From: Gnetum montanum
Lineage: Eukaryota > Streptophyta > Gnetopsida > Gnetales > Gnetaceae
Direction of reading: 5' to 3'
Assembly (NCBI GenBank): GCA_015680685.1
Contig: MNCI01011459.1
Location: 336,762-400,761, forward strand
DNA: 64,000 nt
In this document: positions 22,359 through 33,741 of the stretch, one piece after another
How positions within the stretch are numbered: position 1 is the stretch's first letter
How the letters are laid out: every line of letters begins with the position of its first letter
Position numbers and translations under genes: made by a program
Notes under the pieces: generated by a model
Told to the model about the DNA's origin: nothing
The model's input: the letters and a program-made list of their open reading frames with translations, nothing else
Databases searched by the model: none

Positions 22359-23221
22359 TGATGAATCATGGTTTCTCAAGCCTTGATATCGGATCCTCGA
22401 TATTGGGTACATGATATTGCAGCCTAGATAACGATATCGAATACATGATATTGTGATTCTTGTGCAGGTCTATAAATACAACATTCAAGTGCATAAGCAA
22501 AGGGGAGTTGGTAAGTCTAAGGGTAGAGTCTTTTTGTCACTTTTTAGTTAATTTTAGTTCTTTCCCTAGTGCATGCCCACAGTGTGATGATTGTAATTAT
22601 ACAGAACCTTTTTTCGAGTGTGATGTACTTGGACACACACATGATCAACAATAAAGATCGAGATTACTCCATCATTGTAGCATTCACTTAGCTTTTAATT
22701 ACTTTAATTGTTAATTGTTATTTATTGTTTTCTTCGTTAATATTTCTTTATCATCATTTACCATTCTTGTTGTTAAATGCAGAATGAGTACAACTTAATC
22801 ACAAACATTTAAGTGTAACTACTTGGTAACCTAGTAGTGTACCTAGGAGTACTCAAGTAATGTGTGCTTGGTAATCCTAGAAGTAGTACATGAGGTCCAA
22901 GATGCATACGGATGATTAAGGATAGATGCTCATCACACTTAGGTTAGCATAGATTTCATTTCCCATTGCCTATTAGCTTAAATTAATATTATTTTCCATC
23001 ATCTCTAGGAGTAGCATTAGTTTAGGATCCCATCATTCACCTCACTCTAGACTAAACCATATGTGACAAAGCAAATACTAGTCTAGGTGGGAAGACAATG
23101 AACTACAATCAATGTGTAACTATTTAGATATCACAACTAGTTCATTTGCGAAGTTCGATTGAATTGTGTATACATGCTCGTATTCGTATGGTTAAGTGTA
23201 GGGGTACCTTGCCACTCATCA
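22359..23221 (+). repeat. Element 1, 5' LTR (863 bp)
   Basis: It starts TGATGAATCATGG and ends GCCACTCATCA. U3 is very short: the TATA box is only 112 bp from the start, and the space is nearly filled by ATATC motifs (22386-22455). A poly(A) signal AATAAA lies at 22650-22655. U5 is long, about 550 bp. Confidence 0.9.
22386..22478 (+). promoter_or_regulatory. LTR promoter: ATATC repeat array and TATA box (element 1)
   Basis: ATATC/ATATT motifs occur at 14, 14, about 20 and 14 bp steps, beginning GATATCGGATCCTCGATATT, followed by TATAAATA at 22471-22478. The pattern is shared by all LTRs of this family. Confidence 0.75.
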
Positions 23222-23222
23222 T

Positions 23223-23240
23223 TGGCACAATTTCCAGGGA
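23223..23240 (+). other. Primer binding site, tRNA-Asp type, degraded (element 1)
   Basis: TGGCACAATTTCCAGGGA compares with TGGCGCCGTTGCCGGGGA predicted from tRNA-Asp; five of eighteen positions differ. Confidence 0.7.
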
Positions 23241-23353
23241 TGGTGCTAGTTATTTAGATTAGTTACATCATCCAAGATCGCTGTAACAAAGCCTTGATGA
23301 TATATCTTTTAGAAAGAAAGTAACTACAAATAAGTCACACAAAATTCACAACA

Positions 23354-25677
23354 ATGTCTCTCTCACAAGACTATGATAGCACAACACTTAGTAAGGCAAT
23401 TCATTGGAGAACCAATGAAATATATGATGATGAAGATGAAGTTTAGAGTACTCAATCTTATGTAGAGGTCTCCTATGTCCATGAACATCCCAACGGTACT
23501 CAAGGATGCTTGTCATCCAACTCTGACACCTCTAGTGAGGATGGGACATCCCATAGAATGAGGGGGCCCGTTTCTCAATGATTAACAAGAATTTATCCAA
23601 GGATGATTGGAAGACTTAAAAAAGTCATGATGAGTCTTCTAGTTCTTTCTCTTCCTCTACTCCTTCGATGTCAAGTCGTGACATGGATGACCATCTCTCA
23701 AGGGGTCGGTGTAGAAATAAAAATTGAGCCCATAGGCAAAGTTAGGAATGCCAACATGAATGAAGATAACATTATTCCAACCCACAAATTCATAACCTAC
23801 TTATTGAAGATGAACCCCTATTGGCCACTAAGAGCCTAATGCATATACAAGAGGTTGTTTAAAATCCCGCAAGCAAGGTAAGGAAAGCCATCTACCTAGG
23901 CTTGATTTAAATAACTTTCCCTAGTTTTCAAGAGGCTAGGATTTAGATCTACAACAACATTTACAAGCCTTCTACAATGCTTGTTCATGGAAAAATATTG
24001 GTAATGGGTGGCAAAAACTTAAGCTCTTTCCTATGACACTTGTTGGCCAAGAAAAATGGTACAAGTCTTTAAAGCCAAAATCAATTCGACATTGGTCAAC
24101 AATGGTAGAACTCTTCAATGAAAGATATCAAACCTATGTAAGAGTATTAGCCTTGAAGAGACAAATCTGAGAGTGGAAACAAGGGCAACATGAACCCTTG
24201 GACATGGTCTTAGAAAGATATTATTTGTTGTTAAACAATTGCCTAGGCCATGGGTTCTCTGAGGAAAGGCTAATGTATCACGTCATGGATGGGCTTTGTA
24301 ATGAAATAATGGAGACCCTAGGGATGTATGCCCTAAGTCAACTATATGAGCTACGAACCCACCAATTCCAAGAGCTTATTAAGCAAGTAGCAAAAGAAGA
24401 AGGAGAAATAACTAGATGGAAGAATGTTGAAAGCTCTCAATAGGATCAAAATCTCAAAATAGTAAAGGTCCATGATCATGAAGAGGAGAAATCAACTCAT
24501 CCCAAGGAGGTGGAATCTCCATCTTTGCCAATACTACAATCACTAGATGAAATTAAGATAAAGATCAATAAGATGATGGAATGGGTACATGAAAAATGCA
24601 AAGAATATGCCAAGATTATTAGAGGTGGAACCATGCCAAACCGAGAAACAAGACTAAACACCACTCAACAATTGGAAAGAAGAGTTGAAGGAAGTAAGGA
24701 TAGGAGCTCAATTATAAATCATATGTATCAATGTGAAGTTTGCCTATACGATCACCCCAAAGGCCAATGCCCAATCTTGTCACATTTACATGAGCATTGG
24801 GGAGGAATGTTACATCTAGATTTCGTACAAAAATACCATGTTCAACCATAGTGGAAAAAACCCCAATCGTGGGGGAGGCCATCGTCAAACTAGTCACACC
24901 ATTCATACCATCTAAACCCAAGTGCTTATTATGTTTAGCATCCTATTTCCCCAACTGTGTCAACATACTCTATTTCACCACATTGTTATCATTGTCCTAA
25001 GTACTATCAACCCATGTCCTCTCCAAAAATATCACCACCTCATGTTCCTTGCACTTCTCCTCACCCTCAATATTCTCATCATTCACATCCTTCTACATTG
25101 CTAGTAGTTGTGCCAAAAGGCTTTGCACCATAGCACCAACCCACGAATGTTACTTGTGCTACTACTGTCAATAGCAGTGGAGGTCCTCCACAATGTTGGA
25201 AGCATCCTTTCTTTAGGCATGATCGTAGAAAGAGACAACATGGTTCTGAAACCACTGCATCCACCAACTCAGCACAAGTCCAAGGCTATGATGCATCTTC
25301 TCCCTTGAACTCAATTCCTCTTGTTACCTTATCAGGGCCACCAATCAACAATCCAACAACCATGCAACCTAATGAATATAACTACGTAGGGAGACATATT
25401 GATCCTTGCATACCATCTTACGGTCATGGGTGCCATAGTGGATCAACTCCTTATCACATAACCACATCTTATAATTTGCCCCACTATGCCAGCTTTAATC
25501 AAGTGTGTGAACCACAAGTTGGGTACATCCCAACCACCACATCAAAAGACACCCAATGGTTTGGATAGGACCAGACTCCAATATTTCCAACAAGCATGGA
25601 TCCACATTTTCCATGTATTAATTATAGCCATGCTTAAAAGTTTAGTTATGGGGCATATTCTCCATTCTAACAAGTAG
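23354..25677 (+). pseudogene. Gag of element 1 (decayed)
   Basis: The ATG at 23354 starts MSLSQDYDSTTLSKAIHWRT. A Ser-rich region follows, then a capsid-like domain near 23960-24440 (VELFNERYQTYVRVLALKRQ, DMVLERYYLLLNNCLGHGFS, RLMYHVMDGLCNE, ELIKQVAKEEGE), a zinc knuckle near 24728-24775 (CEVCLYDHPKGQCP, CX2CX3HX4C), and a Pro/His/Tyr-rich tail of about 270 residues ending at 25677. The full frame is about 775 codons, with several stops and small frameshifts. Gag would package element RNA. No protease is fused or adjacent, unlike element 0, so any processing would need a protease supplied by another element. Confidence 0.8.
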
Positions 25678-25689
25678 AATTAGTAAATG

Positions 25690-25775
25690 TTTTTCCTTTT
25701 CTTTGATTTTACAATTTTTTGTTTTTCAGTTCTTCATTTCTAATTTGTTGTTTTATCTTTTTGAGGGTTATCTCA
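25690..25775 (+). other. T-rich tract after gag (element 1)
   Basis: A run such as TTTTTCCTTTTCTTTGATTT starts just after the gag stop. The same kind of tract sits at this place in elements 2 (33750-33850), 3 (minus, 52735-52845) and 4 (minus, 63865-63945). Confidence 0.6.
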
Positions 25776-26260
25776 TCATGAATAAAATACTCATGTGACT
25801 TGTTGATTGAGGTGTTATTCTATGCTATCAAGTCTCAGGTGACTAATTATTTGGACAGTGAGCCCACAACATCCACCCACCCATTCTATTAATAAGAGGT
25901 TCTACTCTAGGTACAATGACATTCTTATCATCATTAAAACTTAAAGTAATTTTATGCTTATTAATCCCAGAATGATGGACTAAGAGGGAATGACCAGGGT
26001 TTGACATCAAGGGTGCATGTTAACATCATTTTTCACTATTCATGCGAGGGGAGTTGTTGAAATTTTCTTCCATGAATTTTCTAGCTTGCGTAGCTATCAT
26101 TCAAACATCAATAACTTACTTATTAACACTTTGATTCTCGTTTCGATCGAACTTGCTTAAACCCACAATGTTTAACTTAGTCGTGGGGGAAGGGTATGCT
26201 TCAAGTTACACGTAGTTTTTTTTTTGAAATTCGTTGTTTCCCAAAGGATATTATCAAAGG

Positions 26261-26509
26261 GTAAGTGACCTTAAAATGCTAAAAATGTTTGCCAAATTAA
26301 TTTTATTTCTTCACCCAGAGCATGAAAATTATTTTTTGGAGTCACCTAATCAAAATTGGGCCCAATATCAAACTTTTAGGGGAATTTTCATGAAAATATC
26401 TAACTCTGAATCACACTAAACAAGAAATGAATTTATTAAGGGCAAGGAGTAAGGTATTAATCTAATTGTGTAAATAACCTTACTAATAATCAACCTCGTG
26501 TGATTGCAG
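26261..26509 (+). other. Leader intron before ORF2 (element 1)
   Basis: AAAGG-GTAAGTGACC is a strong donor at 26261, and GTGTGATTGCAG ends at 26509 directly before the ORF2 ATG. The 249 bp are AT-rich. The donor is kept in elements 2 and 4, and the acceptor in elements 1, 3 and 4. Confidence 0.6.
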
Positions 26510-29287
26510 ATGGCCCCTAAAAGAGGACAACAAGGAGGACCCTCTTAGGGTGCATCCAAATGACCAAGGAGAGGCAAAGACTAAGCACCTCCCAAAGAAC
26601 ACGCAAAGCAAGAGGCAAAATCATTCAGCATTCATCAAGAACCTCCGATCACTACACAATCGGGGCATGCTGAAGGTAAAGATAGTAGGGCACTTGAACA
26701 AGGAAAACATCTGACGTTGTCTCTTGAATGTGTTTGGGTAATTCGTGAAAGGTCCACGTCACCAGTTATGATTGTGGAACTTAATTTTGGACCTTTCACT
26801 AAATTTGCCCCTAAGGTAGTCAAAGACCAACATAAAGGGTCTCCACTGTGGCCTATTCTCTCTGAGAGCAGTGATTGGTACCTGGGGGAGATGTACCAAT
26901 TTTGGCACAATAAGGAAGAATGTACCACCATTGATATTGATGATATTTCTGTTGATTTCGTTACCAAGGCCATTTCAAAAGTGTTGACTCTTCCAAATAC
27001 AGGGCCAAAGGTTGCTCATCGATCCAATCACTCTGATGTGGATGCGTGCAAGATATGGTTAAAGAGGACGTATGGCAAGGAGGATAAAGTGTATGGAGAG
27101 CTCACACTTGAAGAGAGGATCTACTTCAAAATTGGCACATATCACATTTTTCCAACAAAAGGATTGAAAAGAATTTGCACCTATGCAGCTAGAGGAAGTG
27201 TCATCTTGATGGGCAAGGTTAATGCCAACCTACCCCATCTATATCTCACAAAAATTTTGAAATGGTTTGAAGAACTTAAGACAAGGAAGTTTGCATTGCC
27301 TTTTCCTGCCTAATCAGGAAGCTATGCTGACGTGCTGGAATTTTGGGTACACCAATGACATCCCCAGAAAGGCTCAAAATGCCTCATTTGCTAAATTATT
27401 AAAGGCACCAGCCCCAAGGAAAAGTGATGGTGAGACACTAGAGCCTGAGAAAGAACAGACGGTGGGGCCTACTACACCTCAAATTGTAGGGCCTAGCCAA
27501 CTTCCAAATACAAGGCCCAATCAACAATAGGAAGTCAGGCCTAGCACACAACCTATAGGCTAGCAATACCAATCGCCATCACCATTGTAGGACTATCGAC
27601 TGTCGATGAGCCATCTCAGGGCCATCGCTGAATCGATTAGTTGGGGGGAAGCCATGATGAAGCCAATCTCTTCAGGGTCATTGATGATGTCGTACAATCC
27701 ACAGTCTTAATTGATAATGCATGGGGTGAGGTGTCCATCCAAATAGGAGGAGGGGAATCACACTGGTCACAACAAATCTCTAGAAACACTGCATCTTTCC
27801 AAGTGTAATTAGAAACTGGTGAAGGTGCCACAGTAGTGATCATGCAGCACCAAGATGCAATGAGAGTAGCAAAAGTGGTCGTAGATCACATAAAAGAATC
27901 ATTTAATGTCCAAGTTGTGCCATTGGTAGATTTTAAAGAAGCACGTGATGCTTAAACCTTGGTCGGTCTCTCAATAACTCTTGCAGATCATGAGGATGTT
28001 CTAGATTGATTGCTACAGACAGGACAAGTGATGATGTCCTTGTTTGACATCCCTCAAGATGTCACGGCAACATAGTCAAACCTCATCTCTACAAAAGGGA
28101 AGATGGTCATGGTAGAGGTCAAGGCTGAACATGTAGAGGAAGAGTTAAAAAGACTCCAAGAAAACCTCGTCACCCTGCAAGCTGCACAACAGGATTTGTC
28201 CCAATTCATCCCTGCAAAGCAGCTAGAATCCTTTTGGATAGAGTAGTTAACTAAATTATTGGAAGAGAACGAAAAAGTGGTAGAGGAAAAAGAGAAGGCT
28301 GATTGGGATGCTTCCAAGGCACAAAATCAAATGTATGCACATGCCAAAGCACTCAAGGCCTCACAAGAAGAAAATAAACACCTTATCAACGAAAATCTCC
28401 AGTTGACCATAGTAGAAAAACAAAAGAATGTTCTCGAAAAAAATTTTTAGCAATTGCAAGAACAATTAATAAGGGTCAACCAAGCTATGAATCATTTGGC
28501 TAGAGAAAATAGAACCCTCTCAATGGAGCAGGTATGCGCAATCCGCTAGAAGACAATGATTGAAATAAGCGCATGACAGAATGAGGCCAAGTGACATGAA
28601 ATGCTCAAGGAGCATTTTAAAGATTAGGTGGGGATGTACAAACATGTGAAAGCCCATATTAACACTCTCAGTGCTCAAAATGCTAATTAGCAGGCCATAT
28701 TGGATACTTATGCCTTCACCCACCAAACAAAACTGAAAAGCCGGGACTTGCAGATACAAGACCTCAAGGAGTACATGGAGTTGGCAAACCTGCGGTATGC
28801 CAACTTAGCCATGTTGAAAATAGGACGTTCAAGAATAGAATTGGAGAAGTAGGTAGCAACCACCTACACTAAATATGAAACCGAATTTGCTGAACACAAG
28901 AAGACATTGCAAAAATTAGAAGTAGAAAATTATGAATTAGAGGTGGTCAAGACTAGCTACCAAGGATAGAGAGATGTTGTAGTAGATTTGGATCGATGGC
29001 TCATGGACTACTAAGAATACAAGGAAAAATCTAGAGCCCATGAAGAGGAACGATGGTTGTTTACAGCTTGGTATGTCAAGGCCAATTAGATGTTCCAGCA
29101 ACTATCATGCCCATGGGAGGTGCAAACTCCATCAAAAATTGGACCATTAGCATGGACGGCACATGATCCCCAGATCAAAGAAGAAAAGCTCCAGGAACTT
29201 CTTCAGAGATATCCATTTCCAAAACGTAGAGCACAAGATAAGGAGAAAAGACCCATGGAGGAGCCACCACCGCTAGGAACCAAATGA
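26510..29287 (+). pseudogene. ORF2 of element 1: coiled-coil protein of unknown function (decayed)
   Basis: The ATG at 26510 starts MAPKRGQQGGPS; the stop after LGTK is at 29287, 926 codons in length with internal stops. In order: a basic Gly/Arg-rich N-terminus; a globular domain at about residues 70-280 (MIVELNFGPFTKFAPKVVKD, WYLGEMYQFWHNKEE, YFKIGTYHIFPTKGLKRICT, GSVILMGKVNANLPHLYLTK, FALPFP); a Pro/Gln-rich linker; a second conserved part; then a long coiled coil from about residue 510 (KADWDASKAQNQMYAHAKAL, EENKHLINENLQL). The globular domain resembles, by motif order, the 'putative plant transposon protein' domain found in plant retroelement ORFs; this is a recollection, not a search result. 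Function is unknown; packaging or host-factor binding are possibilities. Confidence 0.75.
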
Positions 29288-29473
29288 GTTCCAACAAATT
29301 TTGCTTTTTGTAATTCTATGTCTGTGTCCTAATTTTGTTTTGTTCAATCCCACACTACGACATGAGTAATTCCTAGTTAGTCAGTAATCTCATACCTATC
29401 CATTGTGTAATCAATTGAACTCGTTCTCTTTTTGTCTAAATTGAGGATGAGTTGTTATTCAGTCGTGAGGGTA

Positions 29474-30334
29474 TGATGAATCGTGGTTTGCTAGGCCCTG
29501 ATATCGAATCCTCGATATTGGGTACACAATATCAGAGCTTGGATAATGATATCAAACACACGATATCATGATTCCATTGTAGGCCTATAAATACAAAATT
29601 TGGGCACACAGGAAAAAGGGAAGTTGGTAAGTCAAAGGGTAGAGTCTTTTTTTCAGTTTTCAGTTAATTTTAGTTCTTTCCCAATGCATGCCTGTAGTGT
29701 GATGATTGTAATTTTACAAAACCTTTGTTCAAGTGTGATGTACTTAGACATGCACATGATCAGCAATAAAGATCGAGATTACTCCATCATTGTAGCATTC
29801 ACTTAGCTTTTAATTACCTTAATTGTTAATTGTTATTTATTATTTTCTTCATTAATATTTCTTTATCATCATTTATCATTCCTGTTGTTAAATGCAGAAT
29901 GAGTACAACTTAATCATGAACATTTAAGTGTAAATACTTGATAACCCAATAGCGTACCTAGGAGTACTCAAGTAATGTATGCTTGGTAATCCTAGAAGTA
30001 GTACACGAGGTTCAAGATGCATACAGATGATTAAGGACGGATGCTCATCGCACTTAGGTTAGCATAGATTTCATTTCCCATTGCCTATTAGCTTAAATTA
30101 ATATTATTTTCCATCATCTCTAGGAGTAGCATTAGTTTAGGATCCCATCATTCACCTCACTCTAGACTAAACCATATGTGACAGAAAATACTAGTCCAGG
30201 AGGGAAGATAATGAACTACAATCAACATGTAACTATCTAGATACCACAACTAGTCCATCTGCAGAGTTCGATCGGATCATGCATACATGCTCATATTCAC
30301 ATGGTTGAGTGTAGGGGTACCTTGCCACTCATTA
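29474..30334 (+). repeat. Element 1, 3' LTR (861 bp)
   Basis: It starts TGATGAATCGTGG after the purine-rich CGTGAGGGTA (29464-29473) and ends CCACTCATTA, the final CA having become TA. TATA is at 29586-29593 and AATAAA at 29765-29770. Confidence 0.9.
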
Positions 30335-30394
30335 GTGAGTTATATTATTTTAAAAGAAATTGAGTTTTGGGTAACAGTGCATAATAAGGGACAT
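30335..30394. other. 60 bp of target DNA between elements 1 and 2
   Basis: It starts with the GTGAG target duplication of element 1 and ends GGGACAT before element 2. Nothing else is seen. Confidence 0.8.
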
Positions 30395-31248
30395 TGATGA
30401 ATCATGTTTTGCTAGGACCCAATATCGAATACTTGATGTTGGGTACGTGATATCACAACCTAGATAATGATATCGAATATACAATATCATGATTCCTATG
30501 TCGGTCTATAAATATAGCACTTAGGCGCATAGGAAAAGGGAGTCTTGGTAAGTTTTAAGGTCGAGTTTTTTTTGTCAGTTTTCAGTTAGTCTTCAGTTCT
30601 TTCCCAAGTGCATGCCCACAGTGTGATGCTTGTAATTGTACAGAACCTTTGTTCAAGTGTGATGTACTTGACATGCACACAATCAACAATAAAGATCGAG
30701 ATTACTCCATCATTGTAGCATTCACTTAGTTTTTTATTATTTAATTGTTAATTATTAATTATTATTTTCTGAGTTAATATTTCTTTATTGTCATTTATTG
30801 TTAATGCAAAATAAGTACATCTTAATCAAAAACATTTAAGTGTAACTACTTGGTAACCCAGTAGTGTATCTAGTAGTGCTCAAGTAATGTGCACTTGGTA
30901 ACCCAAAAAGTAGTACACGAGGTCCAAGATGTGTACAAATGATTAAGGATGGATGCTCATCGCACTTAGGCTAGCTTAAACTTTATTTTCCGTTACCTAT
31001 TAGTTCACTCAAGTTATTTCTCATTGTCTTTAGGAGTAGCATAGTAATTAGGAATCACATCATACACCTCATCATGGACTAAACCATACGTGACAAAGCA
31101 AAGACTAGTCCAAGTGGGAAGACAGTGAACTATGATCAACGTGTAGCTATCTAGGTGTTACAACTAGTCCATCTGTGGAGTTCGATTGGATCGCACGTAC
31201 CTAGTCGTATTTGTATAGTTGAGTCTAGGGATACCTCGTTGCTCATCA
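30395..31248 (+). repeat. Element 2, 5' LTR (854 bp)
   Basis: It starts TGATGAATCATG and ends GCTCATCA. ATATC motifs occupy 30421-30490, TATAAATA is at 30507-30514 and AATAAA at 30688-30693. Confidence 0.88.
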
Positions 31249-31249
31249 T

Positions 31250-31267
31250 TGGCTTTGTTGCTAGGGA
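31250..31267 (+). other. Primer binding site, tRNA-Asp type, degraded (element 2)
   Basis: TGGCTTTGTTGCTAGGGA compares with TGGCGCCGTTGCCGGGGA. Confidence 0.65.
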
Positions 31268-31381
31268 TGGTGCTAGTTATTTAGATCAGTTATATCATAT
31301 AAGATCATTGTAACGAAGTATTAACAGTACATCTTTCAAAAATAAAATTAATTGCAAATAAGTTATGCACAATTCACAACA

Positions 31382-33741
31382 ATTTCTCTCTCACATGATA
31401 ATGTTAACGCAACAACTAGCGAGGCAATTCATTGGAGAACCAATGCAATTTATGATGATGATGAAGTTTGGAATACTCAATCTTATGCAAGAGTCTCATA
31501 TGTTGATGAACACCCCAATGATACTCAAGAACTCTTGTCATCCAACTCATACACCTTTAGTAAGGATGGGACATCCCATAGAATGAGGGAGTCCACAAGG
31601 CCTAGGACCTTCTCAATGGTTAGCAAGAGTACATTAGGGGATTATTGGGAGACTTACGAAAGTCATGATGAGTCTTCCAGTTCTTTCTCTTCCTGTACTC
31701 CTTCAACGTTAGGTCATGACATAGATGATCATTTCTCAAGGGGTCGATATAGAAATAAAAATTGAACCCACGGGCAAAGTCAAGAACGCCAACATGAACA
31801 AAGACAACATCATTCCAACTCACAAACTCATAACCTACTTAGTGACGATGAACCCCTACTAGCCACTAAGAGCCTAATGCATATACAAGAGGCTGTTTGA
31901 ATATCCCATAGGCATCGTAAGGAAAGCTATCTACCCAAGCTTTATTTAAATAACTTTCCCAAGTTCTCAGGAGGCTACAATTTAGATCCGCAACACCATT
32001 TACAAGCCTTATACGATGCCTGTGCATCGAACAACATTGATAATGGGTGGCAAAGACTTAAGCTCTTTCCTATGATACTCGTTGGCCAAGCAAAAGTATG
32101 GTATAGGTCTTTAAAACCAAAATCAATTCATCATTGGCTGGTAATGGTAGAACTCTTCAATGAAAGATATCAAACCTATGTAAGGGTGTCAGCCTTGAGG
32201 AGACACATCCAAGAGTGGAAACAAGGGCAACATGAACCCTTGGACATGGCCTTAGAAAGATATTATTCATTGTTAAACAAATACCCAGGCCATGGGTTCT
32301 CCAAGGAAAGGCTAATGTATCACATCATGGATGGGCTCTGCAATCAAACAAGGGAGACCCTAGGGATGTATGCCCTAGGTTAACTACAAACCCACCAATT
32401 CCAAGAGCTTATTAAGTGGGTAGCAAAAGAAGAAGGAGAAATAGCCAAATGGGAGAGTGTTGAAAGATCTCAATAGGACCAAAATCTTAAAGTAACAAAG
32501 TTCCATAATCAGGAAGAGGAGAAATCAACTCATATTAAGGAGGTCGAATCATCTTTGCCAATACTACAATTACTAGATGAAATTGAGGCAAAGATCAATA
32601 AGATGATGGAATGGGTACATGAAAAATGTGAAGCATATGCAAATATTATTAGAAGTAAAACCATGTAAGATCACTCTAACAACCAAAACCAATAGAGGAT
32701 GCCGAACTTAGAAATAGGATAGAACACCATTTGACAATTGGAAAGAAGGGTTAAAAGAAATAAGGATAGGAACTCAACTGCAAAGAATAACTATCAATGT
32801 GATGTTTGTCTATACGATCACCTCAAAAGCCAATGCCCAATATTGTCACATTTACATGAGAATTGGGGAGGAATGCTACATCTAGATTTCATACAGAAGA
32901 ACCATGTCCAACCGCAGTGGCAAAACCCCTAGTCGTGGGGGAGGCCAATGCCAAACAAACCACATCCTTCGTATACCCCGACACCAAATGCTTATTATGT
33001 TCAACATCCTATTTCTCCAACTGGATCGACATCCTCTACTTCACCTCATCATTATCATTCTCTTGAGTACTATCAACCCATGTCCTCTTCCATAGGATCA
33101 TCACCTCATGTTCCTTACACTTCTCCTTGCTCTCAATATTTTCATCCTTCACCTCCTTTTACATCACCACCAGTAGCACTAGAAGGTTTTACACCATAAC
33201 ACCAACCCACAAACATTACTTATGCTACTACTGTCAACAACAATGGAAGTCCTCCACAACGTTGAAAGCATCCTTTCTTTAGGCATGATCGTAGAAAGAG
33301 ATAGCACGGTTCTAAAACCACTGCACACTCTAACTCAGCACAAGCCCAACATTGTGATGCACCTTTCTCTTCGAACTTAACACCTCCTATTACCTTTTCT
33401 GGCCACCAATTAACACTCCAACAACCATGTGGCCCAATGAATATAACAATGTAAAGAGGCATATTGATCCTTACATACCATCTTATGGTCATGGGTGCCA
33501 TAGTGGGTTAGCTCCTTATCACATGACCACATCTTATAATCTACCCCACTATGCCTACTTTAATCAAGTGTGTGAACCTGAATTTGGGTACATTCCTGCC
33601 ACCACATCAAAAGACACCTAGTGGTGTGAATATGATCGAAACCCAATGTTTCCAACATGCATGGATCCAAATTTTCCATTTATTAATTCTCGCCATGCTC
33701 AAAGGTTTAGTCATGGGGGATAACCCCATTCTAATAAGTAG
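31382..33741 (+). pseudogene. Gag of element 2 (decayed)
   Basis: It is colinear with gag of element 1; the start ATG is changed to ATT at 31382. It reads SLSHDNVNATTSEAIHWRTN, a Ser-rich block (SHDESSSSFSSCTPSTLG), a capsid-like domain (WYRSLKPKSIHHWLVMVELF, DMALERYYSLLNKYPGHGFS, RLMYHIMDGLCNQTRETLGM), a zinc knuckle near 32796-32840 (CDVCLYDHLKSQCP) and a Pro/His/Tyr-rich tail. There are stops after RGRYRNKN, after MYALG and elsewhere. The zinc knuckle pattern CX2CX3HX4C is the same as in element 0. Confidence 0.8.

Larger units (their letters stand above)
22359..30334 (+). mobile_element. Element 1: gag + ORF2 LTR retrotransposon without pol, complete with TSD
   Basis: LTRs at 22359-23221 and 29474-30334 flank an internal part of 6.25 kb. 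The 5 bp GTGAG is present on both sides (22354-22358 and 30335-30339), so both ends and the insertion event are secure. In order: primer binding site of tRNA-Asp type, gag (23354-25677), a non-coding part, a leader intron, ORF2 (26510-29287), a short tail and the 3' LTR. No protease, RT, RNase H or integrase motif was seen, so it depends on enzymes from elsewhere. Both genes carry stops. About 1.2 kb upstream of ORF2, including the internal promoter seen in element 2, is deleted here. Confidence 0.9.

Noticed and set aside
22359-30334. Protease or RT hidden in the gag-ORF2 interval of element 1
   Set aside because: The three frames between 25678 and 26509 are short and show no DTG/DSG/DLG, YxDD or HHCC pattern; the same holds for element 2 between 33742 and 35763.
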